DNA of 64,000 bases from contig CM119263.1 in assembly GCA_051294375.1 (NCBI GenBank), positions 3,804,785 to 3,868,784 on the forward strand. The letters are read 5' to 3'. This document shows positions 49,479-61,360 of this stretch, in pieces. The notes under the pieces are model-generated. The model was not told the origin of the DNA, searched no databases, and saw only the letters and a program-made list of their open reading frames with translations. Position numbers and translations under genes: made by a program. The stretch is from Paraspadella gotoi (taxonomy: Eukaryota > Chaetognatha). How positions within the stretch are numbered: position 1 is the stretch's first letter; each line of letters begins with the position of its first letter.

Positions 49479-52400
49479 CTGTGTTTGTGTTGCGTTACTG
49501 AAAAGTTCTTAAAATAAACTTTTCCCTTCATGCTCGCGAACCTTGCATTTTCAGGTACACCTGTAAATGACTAAACTAGAAAAAAAAGAAAGTTTCTTTT
49601 CCGTTTAGGATATTTTAATTACATATGGTTAATATTTACAACAAAATATATTTATTTTGAAAAACTACAAAATAGTTGGTTATTTGAAGGCATTGTAACA
49701 TTCGATAACTTTAAGATTACTTATGAAACTCTCTCTCCATTTCTGAATGCCTCCTAAAGAATTTTGAATTTTTCATTTCAAAATGATAATGTCATACTTA
49801 CAAAACTAAATATTATGTATATAAGTTTCTTGTTCACCAGCCAAAAGCCGATCTCACTTGACCCGAGAAATAATTTAGCTAAAAGCGCCCACGTGTGCAG
49901 GTCAAAAAAAAATTTGAGATTTTTTAAAACTAAAATAAAAAAAGATTTTTTTTCTTGTTGGAAAAAGAAACTAAAGTGACATCTGCGTTTAGTTAGGAAA
50001 AGATTGAGAGAAACGTTTAGCAAATGATCTACCTGGCCTCGAAGGCTTATTGAAAGGGGGGGGTAGGGCCGAGGGAGGGGGGAAATTAGAGGGGAAGGAG
50101 GGAAGGGAGAGGGGATTGAAACGGGGATGGGAGGAGATAATAGAGGGGATTATAAAGAGAAGAAGGAAAAGAAGGGAATAGAGAGAGAAGGGAAAAAAAA
50201 ACGGAGAAAAGAGAGAAAAGGTTTAATGAAATACGAATGAGATGAGGGTAAGATAAAGGGAGTAGAAGACAAAAAAATATATATATTTAAGAATTAATAA
50301 CTGAAAAAGAGAATAGGAGATAATAGAGTAGAAGGAGAAGAGAGAAAATATAAAAAGAATAAAAGAGTAAAATCTAACAAAAAGAAAAAAAGGAATGAGT
50401 TGAACCGAGGGAATGAAACAGAGATGAAAGGAATTAATTAATGAGAATCGGAAAACGAAATCTCGCGGGAAAAAGAGAGAAAACGATTTTCGTAAATTAA
50501 GTCGAGATGAGAAGACGAATCGAGATTTAGTGATCACAGGGGGGCGGGAATCTGTGGTGTGGAAACTGTGCCGTGGTCAGGCGAATGGGAGTGACTCACT
50601 TCGGAGGGCCTAAAATGTTTGAGAGCCGTCAATTGTGAATCGTGAATTGTATATTCGATTCCATATTTTACATCTAAATATTTACATAGATGACTTTATG
50701 GTCAGAAGTATGAGTGAAGAAGTCAAATTATATTTATTCACCGAAAACCGACAGGAAACAACGAAAACCCAACAAAACCGACAGGAAAAATAAACCGACA
50801 TAAAAACCGATTTAAACCCGAAAAAAAATCTAAAAACGTTTCGACTCGAAATTTGAGCCCAAACTTTTTTTCTCTTTTCGATATTGACCGGAAAAAAAAT
50901 TGGAGACAAATCAAACGAAAAAGGGAAAGGGAGTTGGTTGTTTTCCAGAGCGGGAATCGAACCCGAGACTCGACGGGAACCCGCGTCCATCGGAAAAAGA
51001 AACAAACTTTACCTCTCTTATTTCTTTGGTTCCACGAACGTGAGTCACGCACGGCGGTGGAAAGTGATCGAAATCTGACTCCATTGTGGGGGATCTGGCG
51101 TGGAGAATCGTGGGCGAGATATGATGGATATATCGATAGAATTTGTATATATAATTATATATGAATATAGGATGCTGTTGGTCATTGGTTATTCAGAGTA
51201 AAGATGAGATGGAACTTATTGATAAAATATAATTAGTTAACAAACGAAAAACAAACAAACCGAATTCCCGCGAAAATGTCGCACGAAAAAAGAGAACAAA
51301 CACTGACGCGACGATCGAAGGAAAAACGAAACAAAAACAAAAAAACAAAGAGACAAAACAACAACAACATCAACGGAGATAAAATCAGCTTTTCCCATCA
51401 GAAATATTTTTAGTCGGAGAAAGATAAAAAAGGTAAAAAAACATGTGGCAAATAAATGTGGCCGATCGAAGTATAAACATCTTCATTCGAATTACATCTA
51501 TTCTGACCCGAAGCGAGATCGATCCAAGTGAATCGGATCACGGGGGTGATGTGAATCGGGGTCACCGATTCACAGACTCTGTGAGAATCGTTCCTTCCCC
51601 CTTCGATCCGTGAAGATGAGAGGCCGTGAGATTGTGAATTCGTGAGCCTGAGGGCATACCGCGACAATGAGATAATATCGCGCTTGACGAAAATGTTCAA
51701 TCGAGAGAAGAAATATTCACAAACGAATGGAATTGTGAAAGAAATTCGTCAGCGGATTCACTTGTTTGAGATTTTGTAGACAGTGATATTCTTGATTGTA
51801 GACAAAGATTATACAGTGGACAAACTGGACATGGACAGAATCATCTACAGTCTGCTTTTGGAAGTGGAACTCTCCTTTCTCTTCTCAGTTATTCGGTTTT
51901 AAATCCTCCTCTTTTAAAAAAAACATCGTCAATGAAGTCTAAATGTACTAAAACTTGGTCAAGTAGTGAAATATAAAACAAGATCGGTTCGTCCAATGTG
52001 TTGCGCCGCAGTGATCAGATGATATGACATGAAGTGAGATGACATGACATGACTAAAAAACTTTCTAAGCCCGTGTATTTGTGACATGCACTGCATAAAA
52101 TTTTTTTTCCCCATAGTTTCATAGATTTGAGGTTTTTTCCTGTCTTAACCAATGAGCAAAGAACTTTAGGCAAATTATATGCATTTTTAACGTAAGACAT
52201 ACTGACGGACAGACATACCAAACAACCGACGGGCCGAAAGACCGACCGAAAAGTGACTTCCAGAGTTGCTCCGCGAGTACTCGCGACGCAACTAAAAACA
52301 TTTAAGTAATTAAATATTTAATAATGCAGAGACAAAAAAAAAACCCATAAAAAGTTGCCTCCACAAAGAAGATTTTAATTTTTAACATTGTTCTTTCGGA

Positions 52401-53223
52401 TCTCAGCACATCTTCATTTCACCCGGTGCCAACATCCTCACACATCATTCCTATCCCCAAACTCCGATCAACAATCCTATCCCCTAATCCCCCAAACCCC
52501 ATTCTAATCCCCCGACCCCCTTCCTAATGCCCCCAAAACCCCATTCTTAGATTCCTCACCCCTATCACTATCCCCCCAAACCCCATTCAATCCCACAACC
52601 CCATGCCCTAATTCCCCCAAACCCGCATTCTAATCTCACCCATTATCCCTAGATCCCTAAACCCCAGTTTTCTAATCCTGCACCCCCCATGCCACTAAAT
52701 CCTCCATAACCCCCATTCGTAATCCCCACCCATCTCCTTGAATCCCCATAACCCTATTTTCAATCTTCCCCCATCTCTATCCTCGACCACCCCATCCCTT
52801 AAGTCCAAACCCCATTCTAATCCCCAAAACCCCATTCTAATCCCCAATCCCATCCCCAATCCCCACCTCGCTCCCCAGGTCCGCGAAGACGGTCGCTTTT
52901 TCGGTTCCGGCGAATTCCGTTTGACTCTCACGCCGACGAGAGATTCTCGACTCTGGAATCACGTGACCGGAGCACGTGACGCTAAGGAGCAGAACGTCGA
53001 AGTGGAACTCTTGCCGGTTAGTTGTTGTCGTCGTTGCTGATATTGTTTATGTTTCGTTTCTATTGGTAATGTTGATTTTGTTATTTTGTACATAAGTTGT
53101 CTTTTTCGTCGTTATCGATGTTGTTGCACTTGCTGTTTTTATTGTCGTTTTTATTGTACTCGTTTTCTTGTCTTTTGTTTCCAGATGTCGTCTTCGTCGT
53201 ATTTGATGATATCTTTGTCGTCT

Positions 53224-53254
<31 letters not shown>

Positions 53255-53285
53255 TTCAGACTGACTATTAATCTCTCTCTCTCTT

Positions 53286-53330
<45 letters not shown>

Positions 53331-53868
53331 TCTCCTCTCTCTCTCTCTCGTTTTCTCTTTCTCTCTCTCTTTTTTTCTCTCTCTTTTTTTTTTGTCTCTC
53401 TTTTTTCTGTCTCTCTTTCTCTCTCTTTCTCTCCCCTCTCTCTTTTCTCTCTCTCTCTCTCTATCTCTCTCTCCCTCCCTATCTTTAAAAGTTTTGAATC
53501 ACCGCTAATTTTGTCTCGTTCATTAACAACGCGTTAAATCTTGACCTCTCTACAGGCGGATCGCGTGCGCTGCCTTCTCGGTGAGGTCACTTCCGGTGGG
53601 CGTGGCAGTAATGAGCCGCGTCTAGTGCTGCGGACGACGCGGGCGCTGGTCCCGGGTGAGGTTCTCAAAGTCTGGTACGGCGCAGCTGTGAGGAGAGAGA
53701 TCAAGCTGCCTTTCCTAACCTCCAAAGACATTAAGGGTAAATAAAAGGCAGGGAAGTTTTTTAATTTTGATTTTTCGATTCTTTTATAATGTATACATGT
53801 CAAGGCGATTAAGCCTTTAAATTACTGTTGTTATATTATTTTTATTATCATTATTTTATTATAACTAC

Positions 53869-53946
<78 letters not shown>

Positions 53947-53960
53947 CATAATTATTATTA

Positions 53961-54000
<40 letters not shown>

Positions 54001-54065
54001 CATTATTATTATTATCATTGGAGAGTATTATTGTTATTATTATTACTATTATTATTATTATTATA

Positions 54066-54134
<69 letters not shown>

Positions 54135-54959
54135 ATTATTGTTATTATTATTACTATTGTTATTGTTATTATCATTATTATTATTATTTGTTTGATCTTG
54201 CGCTGACAAGAACGAAATATTTCGGCCAATGTCAACAGCAAATGTCTATGTCTATGTCAATAATGACATAGACGACGACATCAACAACAACATCAATGAA
54301 AACAAGATAGGCAACAACAACAACAACATTAATCTCTCCTCAGGCGAAAACGACTACTGTTGCTCCTTCTGCGACCAAAAGTTTCAACATCCGAACCCAT
54401 TGAAGGCGCATCTTCTTTATCGCTGCAGCGGCGCCGGCCTTTTTCCGCCGGCGCCGCAACCCGCCTCGCATCCGGCGCCGCATTCAGCGCCGCAGCCGGC
54501 CGATTTTCGCGCGGTGGCTTCCCTCGCGACTCCGGCCTCGACATCCGTCGGCCACAGGGTCCTTCAGCCCAAGCCCGTTCGGCTGCGGCCGGGGCAGGCG
54601 CGCCCTTCCGCCGATGGGATCGTCGACGTGCGTCCCTTCGCTCCTCCTCTTCCTCCTCTTCCTCCCTTCCCCCTCGATTCTCCTCCTCTTCCTCTTCACC
54701 TTAACAACCCCTTTCGGCCTCCTCTTCCTCCTCCTTCCATCTTCTCTTACCCACCTCATTTAATTCCTTACCTTCCCTACTTTTCCAGCCCCATGTTTCT
54801 CCGGTTTTTCGAGATGCAGGTGAGTTAATTATTCCAGTTATTATTAAAATTAATATAATTAGTATTTAATTGTTTATAATTAGTAATTAGTAGGAAACGC
54901 TACTATTATAATTAGTCTCCTAATAATTCATTAAATGTGTATCATATTATATGTATCTG

Positions 54960-55054
<95 letters not shown>

Positions 55055-55347
55055 CATTAAAATTAACAAAAATAGTACAATATATACACAATACAATATG
55101 AATAATAATAAAAATGATACAAACTTTAATACCAAAATAATAGTACTATTAAATAATAAATTACAATTTAGGCAGCGGCGTCGGCAGCAGCTTCTGCGTC
55201 GGCAGCGTCGGCGCCGTCCGCAATGCAGGCAGAGTCGACAGCAAAAGCAGCGTCGGCAGCGACGGCAGCGTCGGCTGCGTCGAGTGAACTTAGTCCAAAA
55301 GAGGAAATCGAAACGTCGACTGGAACAAATTTTAACTTTAAAATAGG

Positions 55348-55438
<91 letters not shown>

Positions 55439-56482
55439 GATTGATTGATTGATTGATTGATTGATAGATGGTTACTTATTTATAATTTACGTTAAAACTG
55501 TTAAATAACGTATAGACAGAATAATAAAAAAATGATAGGAAATTGTAATCGGGTAGTCAGATAATGGTAAAAACGAATATAGTTTTTTTCTCCTACCTTT
55601 CGCTTTATCTTTTGATTGTATACGATTTATATAAACTCTAAGATTAATTGAATTATCCTGACAGATTTGATTTGTGTTAGAAGCTTTTTTTTTAAAATAA
55701 AAGATCGCTTTCTCATCTTTTATGAGAAGTTTTGTTTATGATTGAAGATGTGTTGTAAATATTTTTCTGTTCTTTATCAGAACAAATGTTTTTTAAATGA
55801 TTGACCGACCAAATTGAATTTTAGAGTTCGGGTCTGCTACTTTAATTAAAATGTTCAAACTAGGCCATGGTTAATTGGACGGTGGGCCTTTAGACAACGT
55901 ATTATGAAACTACTGTGTAGTCCTCGTTTGTTATTCAAAGTTTTCACACTATGATGGCGTTTGGGAGATTTTACTTACCTAATCATGTTTTTTTTTCTTG
56001 TAGTGTCAAAGAAATGGACCTTAACGGCTCCAGTTGATAACTAATATCACGTAATTTTTCAATTATAAAGTAATCGTTGAATAAATTAAACAATTCTTAG
56101 ATTTCTTACACTCTTATTGATGTTCCAATAACCCAAAAAAATCATTATGATAATAAAATCGGACACTGCAATATGCAAATGAGAATAAATCTTGAGTGAA
56201 TTTGATGATTAAAAAGTGGTTTTGCAATTGATTTCTGATATGTATTCGATTTGTTTGATTTGTAGGATCCCCCCAATCGATGCTACCTTCCCCAACTCGC
56301 CCGCCCTCCGGACACGCTCCTCCTCCTCCTCCTCCTCCTCCTCCTCCTCCTTCCATGATGCTTTCCCACATCACAGAGTTTCCCGAGGATCCCGCCGCCT
56401 TCGAGAATTTGATATCGAATCTCCCGACGAACCTCAATTATGCAGGTGAGAGGATGAGGGGGGGAAGGGGAGGAAAAAGGGG

Positions 56483-56513
<31 letters not shown>

Positions 56514-57528
56514 GAAAAGAAAAGAAAAGAAAAGAAAAGAAAAGAAAAGAAAAGAAAAGAAAAGAAAAGAAAACACAGATAATGAGGAGAATGCTATGCT
56601 ATATGCTAGTATAATTTATCCCCTAAGGTCCGATGAGACGCAAAGGCGGTTCGGCGCCAAAACGACATCCCTGCGTTTATTGCGGAAAACTCTATTCACG
56701 AAAATACGGACTCAAAATTCACTTGAGAACTCACACGGTGGGTGAAATTTTTAGGAACAATGATATGCATCTTCCAATCGCATATTTTTTTCATTTGTTT
56801 ATTTTTTGGTCAAACTCTCAATGCTCTGTACCTGCTGATGCTCCTGTTCTTTCTTTCCCAATATTTTTTTTTCCTCCTTTAACTGTTTCTCATTCTAGAT
56901 CTACAAATGCTTGGTTTAAATGATAAAACCTTTTTTTTTTTTTACAAAAAAACTATTTTTTATTAAGCTTAAATTTTTGAACCCGAAGACTGACAGCCCG
57001 AATAGCCTTTTGTTCAGTTACATAATTTTAATTTTTTATTTTGTGTGATAATCCTTTCTTTTTGGTTGTGATGGAGATTAGGAACAGAATTTGATAATTG
57101 GCCACAACAATTTGTTTCTGAATGAAACGTACATGTTTCGGCTCTAACTATACCGTATCTTTTGTTAATTACTGCAAATCTATAAACTTAGATTGAACAT
57201 ACTTACGTACCTACAATTGTACATAAATGAGAACATATCAAAGTCATCCGCGTGTTTTCATCTCTAGTCCAATCATAAGCGGCCAACCTTTCCCTTTCTC
57301 CAGGGCTACAAACCCCTCAAGTGCAAGGTGTGCCTCCGCCCATTCGGCGACCCATCCAACCTCAACAAGCACGTCCGCCTCCACACCGAGGGCGACACTC
57401 CTTACAAGTGCCTCTACTGCGGAAAGGTTTTGGTCCGACGAAGGGATTTGGAACGGCACGTCAAGTCCAGACATCCCGAGACATTGGCCAGGGGCGGAGG
57501 AAGGAGCAGGACAGGGGTGGTGGAGTGA
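47223..57528 (+). CDS. PRDM13: PRDM13-like zinc-finger transcription factor
   Basis: Eight exons with matching phases: 47223-47486, 52879-53016, 53556-53736, 54344-54819, 55172-55346, 56266-56445, 56628-56737 and 57304-57528, about 582 residues. Exons 2-3 form a divergent PR/SET-like domain (RLWNHVTGARDAKEQNVEVE, then LVPGEVLKVWYGAAV), matching the order of the PRDM13 PR domain. Exon 4 opens with a C2H2 finger (CSFCDQKFQHPNPLKAHLLYRC). Exons 4-6 are low-complexity Pro/Ala/Ser linkers. Exons 7-8 carry three C2H2 fingers: HPCVYCGKLYSRKYGLKIH, CKVCLRPFGDPSNLNKH and CLYCGKVLVRRRDLERH, nearly identical to my memory of vertebrate PRDM13. Family role: neural cell-fate transcriptional regulator, nuclear. 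AATAAA at 57776 may be the poly(A) signal. The start at 47223 is the least certain part; intron 1 is 5.4 kb. Confidence 0.87.
50938..51000 (-). other. tRNA-like 3' half (B-box) on the minus strand
   Basis: GGGTTCGATTCCC gives a textbook T-arm or B-box on the minus strand, preceded by a small hairpin. No matching 5' acceptor strand or D arm was found upstream, so this is likely a tRNA pseudogene or SINE remnant rather than a functional tRNA. Confidence 0.35.
51975..52295 (+). repeat. Dispersed repeat D, copy 3
   Basis: Carries AATGTGTTGCGCCGCAGTGA, the TGACATGACA run, GTGTATTTGTGACATGCACTG, a GACCGACC run and GAAAAGTGACTT, then a palindromic terminus (AGTTGC..CGCGAGTACTCGCG..GCAACT) at 52264-52293. 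Confidence 0.78.
52440..52878. repeat. CCCCATTCTAATCC minisatellite abutting an acceptor
   Basis: Irregular C-rich units of about 15-25 bases run up to the exon 2 acceptor of the PRDM13-like gene and supply its pyrimidine-rich tract. Confidence 0.8.
53210..53480. repeat. (GTC)n and (CT)n tracts in PRDM13 intron 2
   Basis: GTC units at 53218-53257 and CT-rich sequence with T and C interruptions at 53274-53480. Confidence 0.9.
53835..54190. repeat. (TTA)n microsatellite in PRDM13 intron 3
   Basis: About 340 bases of TTA units with sparse interruptions, followed by GTC/AAC-type short repeats to the exon 4 acceptor. Confidence 0.95.
54961..55056. repeat. (TTA)n microsatellite in PRDM13 intron 4
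   Basis: About 32 TTA units. Confidence 0.95.
55347..55466. repeat. (GATT)n microsatellite starting at the exon 5 donor
   Basis: The donor of exon 5 is GTTTGATTGATT, so the first bases of the intron are already the repeat, which continues for about 28 units. Confidence 0.92.
56487..56575. repeat. (AAAAG)n microsatellite in PRDM13 intron 6
   Basis: About 17 AAAAG units within a short intron of about 180 bases. Confidence 0.95.
57050..57150 (-). repeat. Hammerhead-like repeat, truncated copy 3
   Basis: Shares TGATAATCCTTTC and GAAACGTACATGTTTCGGCTC with the 18.9-kb element but lacks the CTGATGA side. It lies in intron 7 of the PRDM13-like gene. Confidence 0.6.
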
Positions 57529-59470
57529 AAAAGAGTGGAAGATATAAAGGGTATAGAAATTACATGACGGTATAGAAAAGAAATAGGAAAAAAGATGAGA
57601 TGAACAAGGGAATGAGATAAGATGAGAAAGGGAAAGAGCTGAGATAAGAAAGGCAAAAAGAGAGGGATGTTACGAAGCAAACAATAATGTTCACCACGCC
57701 GTATTCTACAACGTTCTTTTTTCTGACTGTCTTCATCATTATTCTGTTAATTGGCTTGTTTTTGTAAAGAGTATGAATAAAAAATTAACGAAAGTTTGAA
57801 CGAAACGCCGGCATGCTTTTTTTAGTCAGTTCTATCTGGAAGGAATTGCAGATAAAAACAAATTTAGAATATATATGAACTTATATGAACGGTAATATAT
57901 TTATTACATTAATTAAAGAGTTGAACTTCATTCAACCTGTTCGGACTTTTTTTCATTATCTCCATGCATATGCTTGACAAGAATAGTGAGGTTAACAGGT
58001 TAACGAACTTTGACTCAAAAAAGACACGGCTAAGAATCTCACCATATCTCACAAGAGTCATGAAGTATGATTTATTTAGAGATGGATTCTGCCATTCCAT
58101 AAGTTCAACCCGCATGTAAGCATTACTCTTTCAGGTGTTACCCGGTGGCTCATTGAGCTCATGCCCAACCCAGTCGCTGCCATGCGGGAAGCGTGAACAC
58201 GCCCGTAAAACGTCTTGGGGCCTGGAAAACCATCAAGCCTAGTTCCAAGCTCAGGACCACACGAAAGAATATTTTTTAACGAACTTCTTAATTATGAGTT
58301 AAATATTTTATGAGAGAAGTTAAAACGACAAACTTAGTTTGAAGCAATTCATAACATAAAACGTTGGAGCTAACTTTTGTTTTTATTTTCTCCGAACTTC
58401 ATCACAAAATTAGTCGCTCCCTCTCTATATTGTGATTAAAAATAGATTTTTAGCGCAGTTCAAAAGTTTGACTCTCACTGCAATTTAACTAAGACATTAT
58501 GGCAGCAATAATGATAAAGTAGTAAGTTAACATTTTTTCCTTAACCTAGCAACCATTTAAACAATTTCTCGTACAAGAGAATTTTTTTTAAAATAGAAAC
58601 TCTGTAAGTCATTTGTTTCAGAAACAGTCCATTCATGAATCAACCAGACAGGCAGTCTTGTTCTGCTGAATGCATTTTTTTAGAGAAAACCTTCGTTAAT
58701 ACTCGTTTGACCAAAAGACTGTTTACTTTCGTCCGAATTTTCGCCAATAAACTTTGAACGGAAAACTGTATAACCTTGAACGGTGAGTGAACTTTGCCAA
58801 AAATCATTAATTTATGCAGTCTCATTATCATATTGCTCTTGGTCGTTTATCACAAGCTTAAATTATTAATATATTCGGGAGATCAGCTGTTTGAAAAACA
58901 TTGAACACGAATCCTGGAATTTTAAAGAGAACTTTCTGAGATTAGTTATTAATGAAGGAAAGCCAAAAAATTCGAAATACTAAAAAATCAAAAATAACGT
59001 AAACATATTGTCACAAATTGTCACCACTCTTACAATATTTATGTTAGCAAATACGCTTTAAATAAGCAAGAAATGTGAGAGACAATAATATTTACAATTG
59101 GATTTTAATTCCAAACTTTCAACGCATGCAATCAAAAGATTGGCAAACTTGTTAGATATTTGGGATAGATTATTTTGGTTGCCACCATTTACTCTTGAAA
59201 AAAGGTGAAAAAAAGTTGAAGATGCATTTAAGGGTATTTGTGGAGAATGTAAAATCAACGAAAAATATCTCAAATATTCGTCGGAAATATTCCGACCTGA
59301 CAAGTAATACCGAAAAAGTCCCACCGTAGTAAACGTAAACTAGATAATTTTTTATTCGAAGCCTGGAAAACTCTAAAACGGTAGGACGGGATTGAACACA
59401 AATGGAGCTCAATTTAAAAAAAAAAAAATAAATAAATATTGTTAAAATTCTCATATTTCCGAGTAAATCT
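57529..59470. other. 3' flank of the PRDM13-like gene and intergenic DNA with SINE B
   Basis: Possible poly(A) signal AATAAA at 57776-57781. A SINE family B copy lies at 58138-58268. The remainder is AT-rich with no gene. Confidence 0.6.
58138..58268 (+). repeat. SINE family B, most complete copy
   Basis: A-box-like GGTGGCTCATTGAG, then GTGAACACGCCCGTAAAAC, then GGAAAACCATCAAGCC and a B-box-like AGTTCCAAGCTC. Fragments of the same family are at 12046-12100 and 12522-12560. Confidence 0.68.
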
Positions 59471-59479
59471 GACCGAGGG

Positions 59480-59952
59480 CTATCGTGGTCATCGTCGTCT
59501 TCATCGTCATCGTCGTCGTCATCGTCGTCTTCATCGTCATCGTTGTTGTGGTCTTAGTCGTTGTTGTTTTCGTCGTCGTCGTCGTCGTCGTTCGTTCGTC
59601 TTTGTCGCTCGCTTCCGGAATGTAGTCGGTTCAACCGCCTTAGTTTTCTGTGGGAATTGTTAGTGGCACTACAACTGAAAGGCAGCTGCGGCTATGGGCA
59701 TCTTGAAGGCGGCCGCTGCGGGGCGGCCCTCCGGCAGGGCTGCCGCGGCGGCTCGGGCCTCTCAAACGCGGAGACACTGAGCATCAGTCCTAAGGTCGGT
59801 GCAAGAGAGAGAGAGAGGGATAGGGAGAGAGAGAGAAAGAGAGAGACGAGCGCCGAAGAGCGAGAGAGTGAGGAAGATGAGAGAGGGAGAGGAGAGAGAG
59901 AGAGAGATGATGAGAGATGAGAGGGACGACGGAGAAGGAGAGTGAGAAGGCA

Positions 59953-59985
<33 letters not shown>

Positions 59986-59999
59986 TGCAGAACAGAGAG

Positions 60000-60035
<36 letters not shown>

Positions 60036-60045
60036 AGAGAAATCT
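59480..60045. repeat. Trinucleotide tract, GC-rich patch and (GA)n upstream of the POU6-like gene
   Basis: 59485-59590 is GTC/ATC repeats. 59690-59785 is a GC-rich patch with GGCGGCCGC. 59805-60045 is (GA)n with interruptions. The patch could be a 5' exon or CpG promoter of the downstream gene, but its longest ATG frame is only 28 codons. Confidence 0.6.
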
Positions 60046-60269
60046 TGCTATCCTTCGCTATCCTTCGGTTGGCCGTTCGCGGAGAGAAGAAAGATGGGGA
60101 GTAGGCCTGACATCGACTTTCATATAAAATTTAAAAAAAGTTAAAATTTGCAATTAGTATTTTTCATTGTCCGTTAAAGAATTTTTACATCAATATCTTT
60201 AACGGGAAATGGACATTTATTTAATTTCTAGAAAAGTAATTTTTATAAAGTATAATGAGTTTGTTTTTG

Positions 60270-60272
60270 ATT

Positions 60273-60359
<87 letters not shown>

Positions 60360-60447
60360 GCTCTTCGTCCCCCTACTACCTCCAAGACCATGAAAATCCT
60401 TCTTTTCTGTTTTTTTCTCTGCACGCGCATAAAATTCCACCGCTCGA

Positions 60448-60526
<79 letters not shown>

Positions 60527-60694
60527 ACACACAGCACGCGCGTGAATCCGCTCCGCCCACCCCACCTCCCCCCTTTTCTCCTAAATCCTTTTTTTCTCTC
60601 ACGTGATTCAACGAAGAATCCGTCGTGAGTTGAATCCTCTGTTCACCACCGAAGGCAATTTCCCTTTCTCGTCGTCGTCGTCGTCGTTGTCGTT

Positions 60695-60726
<32 letters not shown>

Positions 60727-60730
60727 AGGC
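60270..60730. repeat. (CT)n and (GTC)n tracts upstream of the POU6-like gene
   Basis: CT runs at 60271-60361 and 60450-60527; GTC units at 60671-60726. They lie 0.6-1.1 kb before the proposed start codon. Confidence 0.92.
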
Positions 60731-61360
60731 GTCGACCCTTTCCTCCGCTTCGGTTCTCTATCTTTGTTTTAAATTTTTTTTTTTCACTTTTCTGCAAAAA
60801 AGTGAATAATTTTCGTTTTGTGAAAGTCGACTTTTGAATCACGAACGCATTCACAGTTCTCAAACAACGAAGCTCACTATTGACCTTCGTGTGACGCCGT
60901 TACGGTCCGCGTCGGTATATTTTCGCGAATGAGAGACACGCCCATTTCCGCGTCAAATTCTAAACCGTTTAGAAAAAAACGAAACGAAACAATATACATA
61001 CAAGAAAATCCCGAGAAAGATAAAAAGATTTAATATTTTTCTTTTTTTTCTACCTTCAATTTTACACTTTCATATTCACATTTACCTTTGATGTTTACAC
61101 AAATCATCACTCAATAACAAAACCTATACTCCCTCTTACAGAATCGTTACCTTTTGTCGACGTCGACCACAAATTGTTAAATCAAATTCTGCCACGCCCA
61201 TCCTGACGTCGTATCCCTTAGTTCTGAGAGACCCAAACCCCTGACACTTAAAACTCACCCCCGGCGCCAACAGCGGCGCCCAAACCCTTTCCAACCGACG
61301 CCGCCTCGCCCGGCGCTCCTCGCGGGCGACGGCGCCCTCGCTCGGGACGCGTCATGAGCG

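Larger units (their letters stand above)
47487..52878 (+). other. PRDM13: Intron 1 of the PRDM13-like gene
   Basis: Starts GTAAGT and ends CTCCCCAG. It holds (CT)n at 49394-49472, G/A-rich DNA at 50050-50400, a tRNA-like B-box on the minus strand near 50947-50975, repeat D copy 3 at 51975-52290 and a CCCCATTCTAATCC-type minisatellite from 52440 up to the acceptor. No independent gene was recognised; short frames at 47805-48029 and 48940-49173 have no identifiable product. Confidence 0.7.

Noticed and set aside
50938-51000. Functional tRNA gene on the minus strand
   Set aside because: The T-arm is excellent but no acceptor stem or D arm can be formed with upstream sequence.
53828-54271. Frames of Ile/Tyr/Asn runs
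   Set aside because: Direct translations of (TTA)n in an intron.
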